A stretch of DNA of 64,000 bases from DASTFY01 sp963769115 (GTDB taxonomy: Bacteria > Actinomycetota > Acidimicrobiia > Acidimicrobiales > Ilumatobacteraceae). The position numbers were made by a program, and so were the translations under genes. Below are positions 16,400-26,577 of the stretch, piece by piece. The notes beneath the pieces were generated by a model. The model saw only the letters and a program-made list of their open reading frames with translations, did no database searches and was not told where the DNA came from. How positions within the stretch are numbered: the stretch's first letter is position 1; each line of letters begins with the position of its first letter. Location of the stretch: NCBI GenBank assembly GCA_963769115.1, contig CAVYKN010000010.1, positions 433,748 through 497,747 of the forward strand, in the 5' to 3' direction.

Positions 16400-17578
16400 C
16401 TACCAGGCCGCGTCCCGATAGGGACCGCCCAGCGAGCCGCCGCCGCTGGTCGTCCCGCTGTCCAGGTCCCATTGCACCCAGGCGAGGCTGCCGCTGCTGT
16501 CGAGCCGCAGCTCGAAGACCTCGTGGGCGCGGCGGGCCAGGAGCGGCGACGCGAGCTCCTCACGCACGGTCGAACCGCCGACACCGACGATGACGCTCGG
16601 CTCGTTGCTCTCGGAGCCGTCGGCGCAGCACTGCTCCACCACGGTCGCCGTGCCGTCCGCCCCGCCCAGCGGGAAGCGCAGGCCGGACTCGCTGGTGGCG
16701 ACGACCTCGGGCTGCCCGCCGTCGAGCGGGAGGCGGACGAGTTGGCTCGTCGTGCCCTCGTAGCGCACGTAGTACAGCGAGCCACCGTCGGTGGACCAGG
16801 CCAGGTCGATGAGGGTGCCCTCGTGGGCGGTGTCCGGGTAGCTCTGCTCCGCCCCGCTGGCGAGATCCCGGACGACGATGGCGTCGTACTGGACGATGGC
16901 CAGCCGGTCGCCCGACGGGCTCACGGTCGGGAAGGTCCCGTAGCCGAGGTTGACGGGCGGCGACGAGCCGTCCACGGCAGCCGAGAACAGCACGCCAACC
17001 ACCGGCTCGCAGCAGAGGCTGTAGTAGACGGTACGGCCGTCGGGCGTGAGGGCCGGGTCGGCCAGGACCGCCAGCTCGCCCTCCTCGGGCACGATGCGCG
17101 GGTCGGGCCCCCGGTCGAGCTCACGGACCTCGACCGCTGCCGCGCCGGAGACGTCGAGCACTACGAGGCGACCATCCTCGGTCACAGCGACGGCGGTGGT
17201 CGGGTGACCAACGGGCGCCACCGTGGTGGAGGTCGTGGACGTCGTCGTGGCCTCGGTGGTCGGCGCGGTCGACGGCACCGGTGCGGTGGTCGGCGCGACG
17301 GTCACATCGGGCAGGACCGTCGTCGGCACCACCGTGGAGTCGACGGTGATGACCTCGTCGCCGTCGTCCCGAGGCCAGGCCAGCACCGCCACGAGCGCGA
17401 CCGCGGCCGCCGCGGCCACGGCCAGCGCACCCCAGCGCCACGCTCCGGCCGTCCGGCGACCGGCCCGCCGCTCCTCGATGCGCGACCACGACGAGGGGTC
17501 GGGCTGCGCGCCATCAGCCTCGGCTCGCATCGCCCGCCGCAGTTCGTCGTCGAAATCCCGTCCGTCACTCATCGCCAT
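16400..17578 (-). CDS. Membrane-anchored beta-propeller protein paired with ECF sigma factor (putative anti-sigma)
   Basis: A 392-residue protein. The cytoplasmic N-terminus (about 1-47) is followed by one membrane helix (ALAVAAAAAVALVAVLAW), a Thr/Pro-rich low-complexity linker (many TTT and TTS runs) and an extracytoplasmic domain with TolB-like repeats (TVSPSGDRLAIVQYDAI, LAWSTDGGSLYYVRY). There is no canonical anti-sigma zinc motif. Its start overlaps the end of the ECF sigma gene, so it is probably the sensor or anti-sigma partner. The N-terminus DDELRRAMRAEADG is typical of proteins following SigE-type ECF genes in actinobacteria. Confidence 0.68.
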   Translation of the reverse strand: MAMSDGRDFDDELRRAMRAEADGAQPDPSSWSRIEERRAGRRTAGAWRWGALAVAAAAAVALVAVLAWPRDDGDEVITVDSTVVPTTVLPDVTVAPTTAPVPSTAPTTEATTTSTTSTTVAPVGHPTTAVAVTEDGRLVVLDVSGAAAVEVRELDRGPDPRIVPEEGELAVLADPALTPDGRTVYYSLCCEPVVGVLFSAAVDGSSPPVNLGYGTFPTVSPSGDRLAIVQYDAIVVRDLASGAEQSYPDTAHEGTLIDLAWSTDGGSLYYVRYEGTTSQLVRLPLDGGQPEVVATSESGLRFPLGGADGTATVVEQCCADGSESNEPSVIVGVGGSTVREELASPLLARRAHEVFELRLDSSGSLAWVQWDLDSGTTSGGGSLGGPYRDAAW

Positions 17579-18081
17579 GCCTCCAGCTCGTGGGCCAACG
17601 TCGTCCTGGCTCGGTGCAGATGGGTCTTCACCGAGCCGCTCGACACGCCGAGGATCGACGCCACCTCGACGTCGGACAGCTCGCAGAAGTAGTGGAGGAC
17701 CACGCAGTCCTGCTGGCGGTCGGGCAGCCGGCGGATCGCCGCCATCACCTGCTGCTGCCGGGCCCGCTGCTCCGACAGCTCAGCCGGTCCCGCCGGAGAC
17801 TCCGCCACGTAGCCGAGCTCGGGGGGTGCGGCACGGACCACCCGCAGGTGCCGGTGCTGTGAATGCGAGAGGTTGACGACGGTGCGACGCAGGTAGGGCA
17901 GCTCGCCGCCGGGGCGGACGCGCGACGCATCGAAGCGGACGAAGGCCTCCTGCGCCAGCTCTTCGGCTCGTCCAGGATCACCGGTGAGCACCATGGCCAG
18001 GCGGACCAGCCCAGGGTGGTGCGCCCTGAAAAGGGCCTCCAGGCCGGTTGCCGGTAGGTCTGCGTCCACCACCGCCATCAT
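17569..18081 (-). CDS. ECF-type RNA polymerase sigma factor (SigE-like family)
   Basis: A 170-residue sigma-70 family member. Region 2 is FRAHHPGLVRLAMVLTGDPG followed by RAEELAQEAFVRF, and region 4 is LPDRQQDCVVLHYFCELSDV followed by VASILGVSSGSVKTHLHRAR. It lacks regions 1 and 3, as ECF factors do. It would direct polymerase to a small regulon in response to an envelope signal sensed by the overlapping downstream membrane protein. The ATG at 18081 is chosen as the first Met before region 2; the frame stays open upstream without homology. It is divergent from the M20 peptidase gene. Confidence 0.88.
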   Translation of the reverse strand: MMAVVDADLPATGLEALFRAHHPGLVRLAMVLTGDPGRAEELAQEAFVRFDASRVRPGGELPYLRRTVVNLSHSQHRHLRVVRAAPPELGYVAESPAGPAELSEQRARQQQVMAAIRRLPDRQQDCVVLHYFCELSDVEVASILGVSSGSVKTHLHRARTTLAHELEAWR

Positions 18082-18132
18082 GACCTTCCAGACGCCCAAC
18101 CGGCCGCCACGGTTGACACGCCGTACGATCCG

Positions 18133-19344
18133 GTGATGGACCGCTCCGCCGACGTCGACGACCTGAAGGCCACCGCCTGCGCCGAGGTGGACCGGTGGGC
18201 GGACCGCCTGGTGGACGTCTCCCATCGCATCCACGCCGAACCCGAGCTGTCCTACGAGGAGCACGTGGCCCACGCCACGCTCACCGACGTCCTCGACGAG
18301 GCCGGCCTCGCTCCCGAGCGGGGCGCGCTGGGCGTCGAGACGGCCTTTCGCGCCAACGCCGGTCACACGGGTCCGACGATCGCCGTGCTGTGCGAGTACG
18401 ACGCGCTCCCCGGCATCGGCCACGCCTGCGGGCACAACGTCATCGCCGCCGCCGGACTGGGCGCGGCGCTCGCCGCGGCGATCCTGGCCCGGCAGGGCAT
18501 CGGCCGGCTCGTCGTGATGGGGACCCCGGCCGAGGAGGGTGGCGGCGGGAAGATCGAACTGGCCCGGCGCGGCGGCTTCGCCGGGATCGATGCGGCGATG
18601 ATGGTCCACCCGGCCGACGCCGATCTGACGCGCATGGACTGCATCGCCAACCAGCAGCTCCACATCAGCTACGAGGGGCAGGCGGCCCACGCCGCGTCGG
18701 CGCCCCACGCCGGGCGCAACGCCCTCGACGCCGCGGTGCTCGGCTACGTCAACGTCGCCGCCCTCCGCCAGCACATCCGCCCCACCGAGCGGATCCACGG
18801 GATCTTCACCGACGCCGGCGACAAGCCGAACATCGTGCCCGCCCACGCCGAGGCCCTCTGGTACGTGCGCTCGGACACGATGGACACCCTGCAACCCCTC
18901 AAGACCAGAGTGCTGGCCTGCCTCGAAGCGGGGGCAGCGGCGGCGGGGTGCTCCTGCGCGCCCGAGTGGGACGACCGGCCCTACGCGGACATGCGGGACA
19001 ACGGGCCGATGCTGTCGGCGTACTCGGAGAACACCGCCCGGCTCGGACGTGTTCTGGCCGAGCCGAGCCAGCACCGGCGGGTGGTCGGCTCCACGGACAT
19101 GGGCAACGTCAGCTACCTGATGCCCTCCATCCATCCGATCATCAAGGTGGCACCGGCCGGCGTGCCGATCCACAGCCCCGAGTTCGCCGAGCACGCGGCC
19201 GGCGAGGCGGCCGACCTCGCCGTGCTCGACGGGGCCAAGGCGATGGCCATGACGGTCGTGGACCTGTGGGTCGACGCCGGGCTGCTCGACGCCGCCCGGA
19301 CCGAGTTCGCGGCGGCCACGACCGGCGCACCAGCACCGATCTGA
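18133..19344 (+). CDS. M20 family metallopeptidase/amidohydrolase
   Basis: A 403-residue M20D-type hydrolase. CGHNVIAAAGLGAALAA supplies a metal-binding Cys/His, GTPAEEGGGGK the catalytic Glu pair, and MVHPADAD and STDMGNVSYLMPSIHP further metal ligands. The central lid domain runs from about residue 175 (QAAHAASAPHAGRNALDAAV). Relatives hydrolyse N-acyl amino acids, aminobenzoyl-glutamate or dipeptides; the substrate cannot be read here. It starts at GTG 18133 or ATG 18136. TACGAT at 18124-18129 lies 6 nt before the ATG, which favours the ATG. Confidence 0.88.
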   Translation: MMDRSADVDDLKATACAEVDRWADRLVDVSHRIHAEPELSYEEHVAHATLTDVLDEAGLAPERGALGVETAFRANAGHTGPTIAVLCEYDALPGIGHACGHNVIAAAGLGAALAAAILARQGIGRLVVMGTPAEEGGGGKIELARRGGFAGIDAAMMVHPADADLTRMDCIANQQLHISYEGQAAHAASAPHAGRNALDAAVLGYVNVAALRQHIRPTERIHGIFTDAGDKPNIVPAHAEALWYVRSDTMDTLQPLKTRVLACLEAGAAAAGCSCAPEWDDRPYADMRDNGPMLSAYSENTARLGRVLAEPSQHRRVVGSTDMGNVSYLMPSIHPIIKVAPAGVPIHSPEFAEHAAGEAADLAVLDGAKAMAMTVVDLWVDAGLLDAARTEFAAATTGAPAPI

Positions 19345-19390
19345 ACGCTCCTGGTCAGGCGCTATCCCGGGGACCAGCCGGACCCCGCCC

Positions 19391-19396
19391 TAGCAT
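19391..19396 (+). promoter_or_regulatory. -10 box for the ThyX-like gene
   Basis: TAGCAT ends 8 nt before the GTG start at 19405, with no Shine-Dalgarno. Confidence 0.4.
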
Positions 19397-19404
19397 GACC
19401 CCTC

Positions 19405-21015
<1,611 letters not shown>

Positions 21016-21146
21016 GATAGAGGGTGCTCACCGTCAAGTGGAGCTTGCCGTTGGTCGCGCTTGCCCTCACCCTGTGGTGATGGTCTAGGGTTGCAGCCCG
21101 ACGGCGCGGGTGGCCGGGGCACGACTCCTTCGGACAGGGAGCCCCC

Positions 21147-21890
21147 ATGGCCCAGAACCCAGCCCCTCAGATCCTGCGGCGGACGCTGGCTGCCGCCGCG
21201 GCCGCGATCGCGCTGTCGCTCTTGGCCGCCGTCGCCGCCGCTCCGCTGGCCGGCGCCGCTGACCACGAGGTGCAGCCGGGAGAGAACCTGACCGGGATCG
21301 CGGCCCGCTACGGGGTTTCCGCGTCGGAGCTGGCCCGCCTCAATGACCTGTCCGACCCCAACCACCTCCTCGTCGGGGCCCGCCTGCGCCTGCCCGGCAG
21401 GAGTGGCGGGTCCTCGGCCGGAGGCAGCTCGGCGGCGGTCGCAAGCTCGCCGGCACCCGAGCCCGAGACGGCACCCGCCTTCAGCATCACCGACGTCGAG
21501 CAGATCGAGACGAACCGCCTCCTGCACAGAGCCGCGAGGGAGTTCGGCGTCCAGCCCTCCCTGCTGAAGGCCCTCACCTACACCGAATCTCGGTGGCGCC
21601 AGGACGTCGTGTCCCGGTCGGGGGCCATCGGCGTGGGGCAGCTGCTGCCGGAGACGGCCGAGTGGCTGGCGGCGATGATGGACGAGCCGGGCCTTGATCC
21701 GTCCTCCAAGGTGGACAACGTGCGTCTCAGCGCCCGGCTGCTGCGCTTCCTGCTCGACAAGGCCGGCAGCCCGAAGCGAGCGCTCGCCTCCTACTACCAG
21801 GGCATCGGAGCGGTGCTGCGCGACGGCGTCTCGGAGGGCGGCGCCCGCTACGCCCGCGTCATCACCTCGCGCCAGGCCTGGTTCGTCTGA
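21147..21890 (+). CDS. Secreted LysM and lytic transglycosylase protein
   Basis: A 247-residue exported cell-wall enzyme. A signal peptide (LAAAAAAIALSLLAAVAAAP) leads to cleavage near GAADHE. One LysM domain follows (HEVQPGENLTGIAARYGVSA, then LNDLSDPNHLLVGARLRLP), then a Ser/Ala/Pro linker. The C-terminal SLT domain has the catalytic Glu in LTYTESRWRQDVVSRSGAIG and the GVGQLLPETAEWL block. It would cleave peptidoglycan glycan strands. GGGAG lies just before the ATG, and a hairpin (21119-21145) overlaps that site. Confidence 0.88.
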   Translation: MAQNPAPQILRRTLAAAAAAIALSLLAAVAAAPLAGAADHEVQPGENLTGIAARYGVSASELARLNDLSDPNHLLVGARLRLPGRSGGSSAGGSSAAVASSPAPEPETAPAFSITDVEQIETNRLLHRAAREFGVQPSLLKALTYTESRWRQDVVSRSGAIGVGQLLPETAEWLAAMMDEPGLDPSSKVDNVRLSARLLRFLLDKAGSPKRALASYYQGIGAVLRDGVSEGGARYARVITSRQAWFV

Positions 21891-22008
21891 GCCGCCTCGC
21901 CGCCCGTCCAGGTGACGGCTGTCACAGAAGGCTCGCAAGGCGCTCGCGCCGCCCTCGCGTACACTCCCGCCCCGCGCAGACCCACCCCCCACTCACGCGA
22001 GGCAGCCA

Positions 22009-22500
22009 ATGGCAGACGACGAAGAGGCCCGCGAAGAGCCGGAGGGCTTCGCCGAAGAGAGCGAGGACGAGGAGCCCGAGGACCTGGTCGCGGAGCCGCT
22101 CGAAGAGGAGTTGGAAGAGGACGGCGAGTTCGATCCTGACCTCGACGAGGACGCCGTCGTCGACGACATCGCCGTGGAGGAGACCGAGGAAGAGGAGGAG
22201 GAGGACGAGGCCCCCCGCCGGCCGGCCGTAGCCGAAGAGGAGGAGGACGACGACGACATCGTCGACCCCGACGACGTCGAGGCCGACCTCGACACCATCC
22301 TCAAGGACCGCCTCGTCTCGGCCGAGGACACGCCCGACGAGGACGAGGAGGAGGCCGAACCCGAGGAGCGGGGGGAGTCCGGCGACCGGCTCCAGCCGAA
22401 GCGGGCCGATGAGCAGCTCTGCCCCTCGTGCTTCCTGTTGGTGCGGCGCACGGCGCCCTCGTGCCCGATGGGCGACGAGGACTGCCCGCTGTTCGGGTGA
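22009..22500 (+). CDS. DUF4193-like protein with extended acidic tail
   Basis: A 163-residue protein. Residues 1-125 are extremely acidic, with long Glu/Asp runs. The C-terminal 40 residues (LQPKRADEQLCPSCFLLVRR, then CPMGDEDCP) hold two Cys pairs that could bind zinc and match the end of the actinobacterial DUF4193 family, whose members are about 100 aa. The acidic region is longer than usual and may be disordered. A TACACT box at 21960-21965 is a promoter candidate with a leader of about 40 nt. Function unknown. Confidence 0.72.
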   Translation: MADDEEAREEPEGFAEESEDEEPEDLVAEPLEEELEEDGEFDPDLDEDAVVDDIAVEETEEEEEEDEAPRRPAVAEEEEDDDDIVDPDDVEADLDTILKDRLVSAEDTPDEDEEEAEPEERGESGDRLQPKRADEQLCPSCFLLVRRTAPSCPMGDEDCPLFG

Positions 22501-22504
22501 GCCG

Positions 22505-22963
22505 ATGACCCGGCGACCGCGTCCGCTCCAGCGGCTCGCCGACCTCTTCGTGTTCGCGCCGCTCGGCTTCCTGCTGGAGGCGCCCCGGTTGGTGCCGGAA
22601 CTGGCCGAGGCCGGGCGCCGCACCCTGCTCGGGTGTCGGCGGGTGGGGAGCTCCCAGGCAGAGCAGGCGACGGCCGGCTCCGGCGGTCCCGCCCTTCGAC
22701 CACTGACCGGCATCGCCGGTGGGCAGCTCGCGGACGCTGATCTCGTCGACCCCGCCGAGGAGATCGTGATCACCGTCGAGCGGGAGGACGAGCCGGCGGA
22801 CGGCCCGCTTCCGATCCCCGGCTACGACCAGCTGGCCGCCTCGCAGGTGATCGCCCGCCTCCCCGGCCTGACCCGCGGCGAGCTGGACCGCATCGAAGAC
22901 CACGAGAGCGCGCACCGTCACCGGCGGACCATCCTCGCCAAGATCGCGCAGCTGCGGGCGTGA
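22505..22963 (+). CDS. Small conserved actinobacterial protein with helical C-terminal motif
   Basis: A 152-residue protein. The N-terminus (RLADLFVFAPLGFLLEAPRL) has a short hydrophobic stretch. The C-terminus (LPIPGYDQLAASQVIARLPG, then LTRGELDRIEDHESAHRHR) resembles a short helical motif repeated in actinobacterial membrane-associated and lipid-droplet-associated proteins. The start lies 5 bp after the DUF4193 stop and the stop overlaps the GNAT start, so it is in an operon with both. No enzymatic motif is seen. Confidence 0.6.
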   Translation: MTRRPRPLQRLADLFVFAPLGFLLEAPRLVPELAEAGRRTLLGCRRVGSSQAEQATAGSGGPALRPLTGIAGGQLADADLVDPAEEIVITVEREDEPADGPLPIPGYDQLAASQVIARLPGLTRGELDRIEDHESAHRHRRTILAKIAQLRA

Positions 22964-23445
22964 GCGTCCCGGAGGTCACGGCGCGCCTGGCGTTGGAGCC
23001 GGATCTCCCTGGACTGGTGGAACTGGTCCACCACGCCTTCGACGCCGCGTCGGCACAACGGGGAGGGGAGCTGTGGCTGCTCGAGCAGGCACCGCGCGAA
23101 CCACTGGCCGAAACACTGGCCACCGGACTCGCGGCCGATGGCGGCAACGCGGTGCTGGCCGGCTGCGTGGACGAGGTGCCAGTCGGCGTGATGCTGGTTG
23201 ATCGCCGGGCGCTCGAGGACGGGCGCGAGATGGCGCGGGTGAGCCTGGTGTTCGTGGTCGCGGACGCCCGGGGCATCGGGGTGGGCGAGGCACTCCTCGA
23301 CGCCGCGACCGATTGGGCGCGGGAGGCCGGTTGTGTCGGCATCGACGGCCTGGCCCTGCCGGGGGACAGGGAGACGAAGAACCTCTACGAGCGCGCGGGG
23401 ATGAGTGCGCGGGTGATCACCGTGTACCGCGAGCTCACGCCGTGA
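22960..23445 (+). CDS. GNAT family N-acetyltransferase
   Basis: A 161-residue acyl-CoA-dependent acetyltransferase. The pantetheine-binding segment VFVVADARGIGVGEALLDAA matches the R/Q-x-x-G-x-G/A motif, followed by AREAGCVGIDGLALPGDRETKNLYERAG, the usual motif B. The substrate is unknown. It overlaps the preceding gene and the following NUDIX gene by four bases each (GTGA). Confidence 0.82.
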   Translation: MSVPEVTARLALEPDLPGLVELVHHAFDAASAQRGGELWLLEQAPREPLAETLATGLAADGGNAVLAGCVDEVPVGVMLVDRRALEDGREMARVSLVFVVADARGIGVGEALLDAATDWAREAGCVGIDGLALPGDRETKNLYERAGMSARVITVYRELTP

Positions 23446-23897
23446 CCGGAGGCGACCTGCGCCCCGAGGTCTGCGTAGGAGCGGTCGTCATCCACGACGG
23501 CCGGCTCCTGCTCGTGCAGCGGGGCCGCGGCGCGGGGCAGGGCCTCTGGAGCATCCCCGGCGGGAGGGTGGAGGGGGGCGAGCACCTGGCCGACGCCGTC
23601 GCACGCGAGGTGATGGAGGAGACGGGCCTGTCGGTCGAGCCCGGGCCGTGGGTGGGCTGCGTCGAACGCATCGGCCCCGACCACCACTTCGTGATCCACG
23701 ACTACGTCGCAACCCTGGCGCCCGGCGTGGCGGCGCAGGACGGGCGCGCCGCCGACGACGCCGCGGCGCTGCGCTGGCAGGACGTGACCACGCTGGCGGA
23801 GGCCGGCGACCTGGTCCCGGGGCTCCTGAGCTTCCTCGTCGAACACGGGCTGGTGCCCGTCAGCGGCCCTTCCACTGGGGCGGACGCTTCTCGATGA
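23442..23897 (+). CDS. NUDIX hydrolase
   Basis: A 151-residue protein with the NUDIX box GGRVEGGEHLADAVAREVMEET in near-canonical form (G-x5-E-x7-R-E-x2-E-E-x-G). The N-terminal VCVGAVVIHDGRLLLVQRG and SIPGGRVEGG fit house-cleaning pyrophosphatases acting on nucleoside diphosphate derivatives such as NADH or ADP-ribose. The GTG start overlaps the GNAT stop. Its last 38 bp overlap the 3-prime end of the convergent enoyl-CoA hydratase gene. Confidence 0.87.
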   Translation: MTGGDLRPEVCVGAVVIHDGRLLLVQRGRGAGQGLWSIPGGRVEGGEHLADAVAREVMEETGLSVEPGPWVGCVERIGPDHHFVIHDYVATLAPGVAAQDGRAADDAAALRWQDVTTLAEAGDLVPGLLSFLVEHGLVPVSGPSTGADASR

Positions 23898-24636
23898 ACG
23901 CGGTGAGGCCCTCCTTGAGGTCCTCGGAGCGCATCACGGTCCCCATGGCCGAGTTGGTCATCGACTTCAGCGTGTCCTCGTCGGCGCCGGCGGCGGCCAG
24001 CACCACCTGCCGGCTCTCCCACACGGCGAGCGGTGCCGCCTCGCAGATGGCCGCGGCCAGGGCCAGCGCCTCGGTCTCGGCGGCGCCCGGCTCGACCAGC
24101 CGGTTCACCAGCCCGAGCTGGTAGGCCCGCTCGGCGGGGATGGGCTCCCCGGTGAGGATGGCCTCCATGGCGGCAGCGCGGCCGATGGCCCTGGGGAGGC
24201 GGAAGAGCCCGCCCGCCCCGGCGACCAGGTTGCGCTTGACCTCGGCCAAGCCGAAGGCCGAGCGGGTGGTGGCCACGACCATGTCGGACGCGAGCACGAT
24301 CTCGCAGCCGCCGGCGGTGGCCAGACCGTCCACGGCGACGATCACCGGCTTGCGCCGCTCCCGGTAGGCGAAGCCGCCGAAGCCGCCGCGTTCCGTGGAC
24401 AGCGTCGCGCCCTGGCCGGCGTTGATGGCCTTGAGGTCCGCTCCCGCGCAGAACACCGGACGCTCCTGGCCCTCGGTGTTGGCGCGGAGAATGCCGACCC
24501 AGACCTCGGGGTCCTCCTCCATGGCGTCGATGGCCGCCTCCATCGCGGTCGCGACGTCGCCGTTGACGGCGTTGCGGGCCTCCGGACGGTTCAGCGTGAT
24601 GAGCGCGACGCGCCCTTGTACCTCGTAGTCGACCAT
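23860..24636 (-). CDS. Enoyl-CoA hydratase/isomerase (crotonase family)
   Basis: A 258-residue crotonase. The oxyanion-hole segments are CAGADLKAINAG and VDGLATAGGCEIVLASD, and the FGLAEVKRNLVAGAGG segment precedes the helical C-terminus. At the usual Glu positions the segments read LATAGGCE and EVKRNLVAG, so the exact reaction (hydratase or isomerase) is uncertain. It would act on acyl-CoA thioesters in beta-oxidation-like steps. The ATG at 24636 is chosen because TACCAT lies 8 nt upstream on the same strand. It ends inside the convergent NUDIX gene. Confidence 0.85.
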   Translation of the reverse strand: MVDYEVQGRVALITLNRPEARNAVNGDVATAMEAAIDAMEEDPEVWVGILRANTEGQERPVFCAGADLKAINAGQGATLSTERGGFGGFAYRERRKPVIVAVDGLATAGGCEIVLASDMVVATTRSAFGLAEVKRNLVAGAGGLFRLPRAIGRAAAMEAILTGEPIPAERAYQLGLVNRLVEPGAAETEALALAAAICEAAPLAVWESRQVVLAAAGADEDTLKSMTNSAMGTVMRSEDLKEGLTAFIEKRPPQWKGR

Positions 24637-24644
24637 GGCGCCGC

Positions 24645-24650
24645 ATGGTA
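24645..24650 (-). promoter_or_regulatory. -10 box for the crotonase gene
   Basis: Minus-strand TACCAT ends 8 nt before the ATG at 24636, with no Shine-Dalgarno. Confidence 0.4.
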
Positions 24651-24682
24651 GGGGTGGGTCCCGGCCCACACCCAGGCCAGGC

Positions 24683-26486
24683 TCAGCCCTCGGTGCCGGC
24701 CTCCGGGTCGGGTGAGTCCTCCGGCTGGCGCGTGGACGGCTCGTCCGGCGCGGAGGAGGGCGGCTCCGCCCTCGCCGGCGTCTCCGGCTCGGGCTCGGAC
24801 GCAGGCTCGGCGGTGGGGGCCGGCGTCTCCACAGCCACCGGCTCGTCGGCCGCCGGTGACTCGTCGACGGGCGGCTCCTCGGCGGCAGGCGGCGCTTCGG
24901 CGACGGGCGGCTCCTCGGCGGCTTCGGCTCCTCGGCGGCGGCCGGCGCTTCGGCGACGCGGCAGGCGGCGCTTCGGCGGCAGGCGGCGCTTCGGCGGCAG
25001 GCGGCGCTTCGGCGGCTGGCGGTTCCTCGACCGCTGGCTCGTCCAGTCGACGCTTCGGCTCGTCCGCAACCTTCGGCTCTTCCGCAACCTTCGGCTCTTC
25101 CGCGGCCTTCGGTTCGTCGGCCCGCTCGCGGCGCGGGCCGCGCCCGCCGGCGTCCTTGGCCGGCGCGGGCGTCTTGGCCTTGGGCTTGGTCGGGCGGCGG
25201 GGAAGACGGGGCGACCGCGGGGGACGGCTGCCCGGTGGGGGCACCTCGACGCCGACCAGGGTGGCGATCTGGGGCACGGCCGAGGCGACACCCTTCACCA
25301 TCGCCCGCAGGTCGTCGGTGATGACGGTGGGCGGGGCCGCGGGCGTGACGACGGCGTGCACGGGGGAGAAGGCCAGCGCCTCCACGACCGCGGCCCAGCG
25401 GTCGCTCGCCGCGTCAGGCACCAGCGCGGCCGTCGTCGCCTCGTTGAGCCGCGTGGCCAGCTCACTCGGGAACGGGACCCCGGCCTTCGGAGGACGGGAC
25501 GACAGCCGCAACGCCCGCACGACGCGACCTACATCCAGCGCCACCGTGATGTCGGCGAGCCACTGATCGTGCTCCTCGTTCTGGCGCCGCTCGAGCGCTG
25601 CACGAAGCTGGCCCGCCAGCTCGCGGGTGCTGTCGTCTCGGGCCACGACGGGGTCGGCGGCCGCGGTCACGACCGACCGCAGATCGCGGAGATCGAGCTC
25701 GTCGACCCCGGCCAGCGCCGCGTCGGCCCGATCCAGCCAGTCCGCCACGCGAACCGACGGGAGTAGATCCTGCGCCAACGACTCGATGCCGCTGGTGTTG
25801 ATCTCGGGCTTGCCTTCAGCGGCCAGCGTTGCGTTCTGGTCCTTGAGGGCCTGCCGCACGCCCGGCAGACCCGCCCGGAAGAGCTGCTCGGCCACGGCCT
25901 GGCGCTCCTCCGGCAGTGAGGCCATCAACGCCTGACGGTGAACGCGACCGGGGCGCAGCCGCTTGGGCTTCGGGCGCTGCGGCACCTCGGGCACCGGGGC
26001 GTACGTGGGGCGCTGGCGCGGCGGCCGCCGTTCCCGTTCGGTCCGCTCGCCCTCGGGCCGGTCCCGACTGGGCCGCCCTCCGTCCGGGCCACCGCCCTCG
26101 CGGCGCGGGCGTCCCTCCCCGGCGGGGCGGCGGTCGCCCTCCTTGCGGTCGCGACGATCCCGCCGGTCGCGACGGTCCCCGGGGCCCCGCGTGTCGCGGT
26201 CCCGGCGACCGACCAGGCTCGTGGTCACCGCCTGGAACTCAGCGCCGCCGATGATCTCCAGCCGATCGGGCTCCTTGCGGTTCGTCCGCCCGGGGACGAC
26301 GGAGTGGATCTCGATGCCGTCGAGGGCGATGGTGGCTTCCACCCGGAAGATGTCGCCCACCTTGGCGCCGTCCGGGAGGATGGTCGACTCGACGATGCCC
26401 CTCGGCTCGCGGGCCCCGGCGGCGCGCCACGTCCACGTTCCGTCCGGGCGCGCGCTGGTCAGCTCGACGTCGATCCTGCTGGGCAT
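24683..26486 (-). CDS. Unknown repeat-rich protein with Arg/Asp-rich linker and Pro/Ala/Glu tail, frameshifted in the tail
   Basis: Not recognised. The N-terminus (about 1-90) looks like a small beta domain (DGTWTWRAAGAREPRGIVES, then VGDIFRVEATIALDGIEIHS). A basic-acidic low-complexity stretch follows (DRRDRRDRRDRK and GERTERERRPP), then a helical middle region (about 180-400; LMASLPEERQAVAEQLFRAG, VTAAADPVVARDDSTRELA). The tail is made of A-E-A-P-P-A repeats. Within those repeats (about 24900-24965) the frame breaks. The native-looking tail (EPVDESPAADEP-type) continues in another frame and ends at 24683, so one or more indels lie in the repeat. The charge pattern suggests nucleic-acid or ribosome association, but this is inference only. 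Confidence 0.55.
24961..25020 (-). repeat. Short tandem repeats in tail of unknown protein
   Basis: An 18-nt unit (forward reading CGCTTCGGCGGCAGGCGG) is repeated at least three times in tandem and encodes A-E-A-P-P-A. Related units continue to 24880. The frame break of the host gene lies here. Confidence 0.75.
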
Positions 26487-26564
26487 GGGACACGAAACCT
26501 ACCGGCCGCCCGGAAGCTTGGCGACCTGCGAGCGACCGCCGCCGGGCGTGAGCGGTGGCACCAC

Positions 26565-26570
26565 TACCGT
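26565..26570 (+). promoter_or_regulatory. -10 box for the carbonic anhydrase gene
   Basis: TACCGT ends 7 nt before the GTG start at 26578. Confidence 0.4.
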
Positions 26571-26577
26571 CCCTGGC

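Noticed and set aside
17569..19194. A 541-residue version of the sigma factor
   Set aside because: The N-terminal 370 residues are antisense to the M20 peptidase gene; only the last 170 residues match ECF sigma factors.
21119..21145. A c-di-AMP (ydaO) riboswitch before the LysM/transglycosylase gene
   Set aside because: Such riboswitches often precede cell-wall hydrolase genes in actinobacteria, but the conserved blocks are not present in the 130-bp gap. Only a short GC hairpin is visible.
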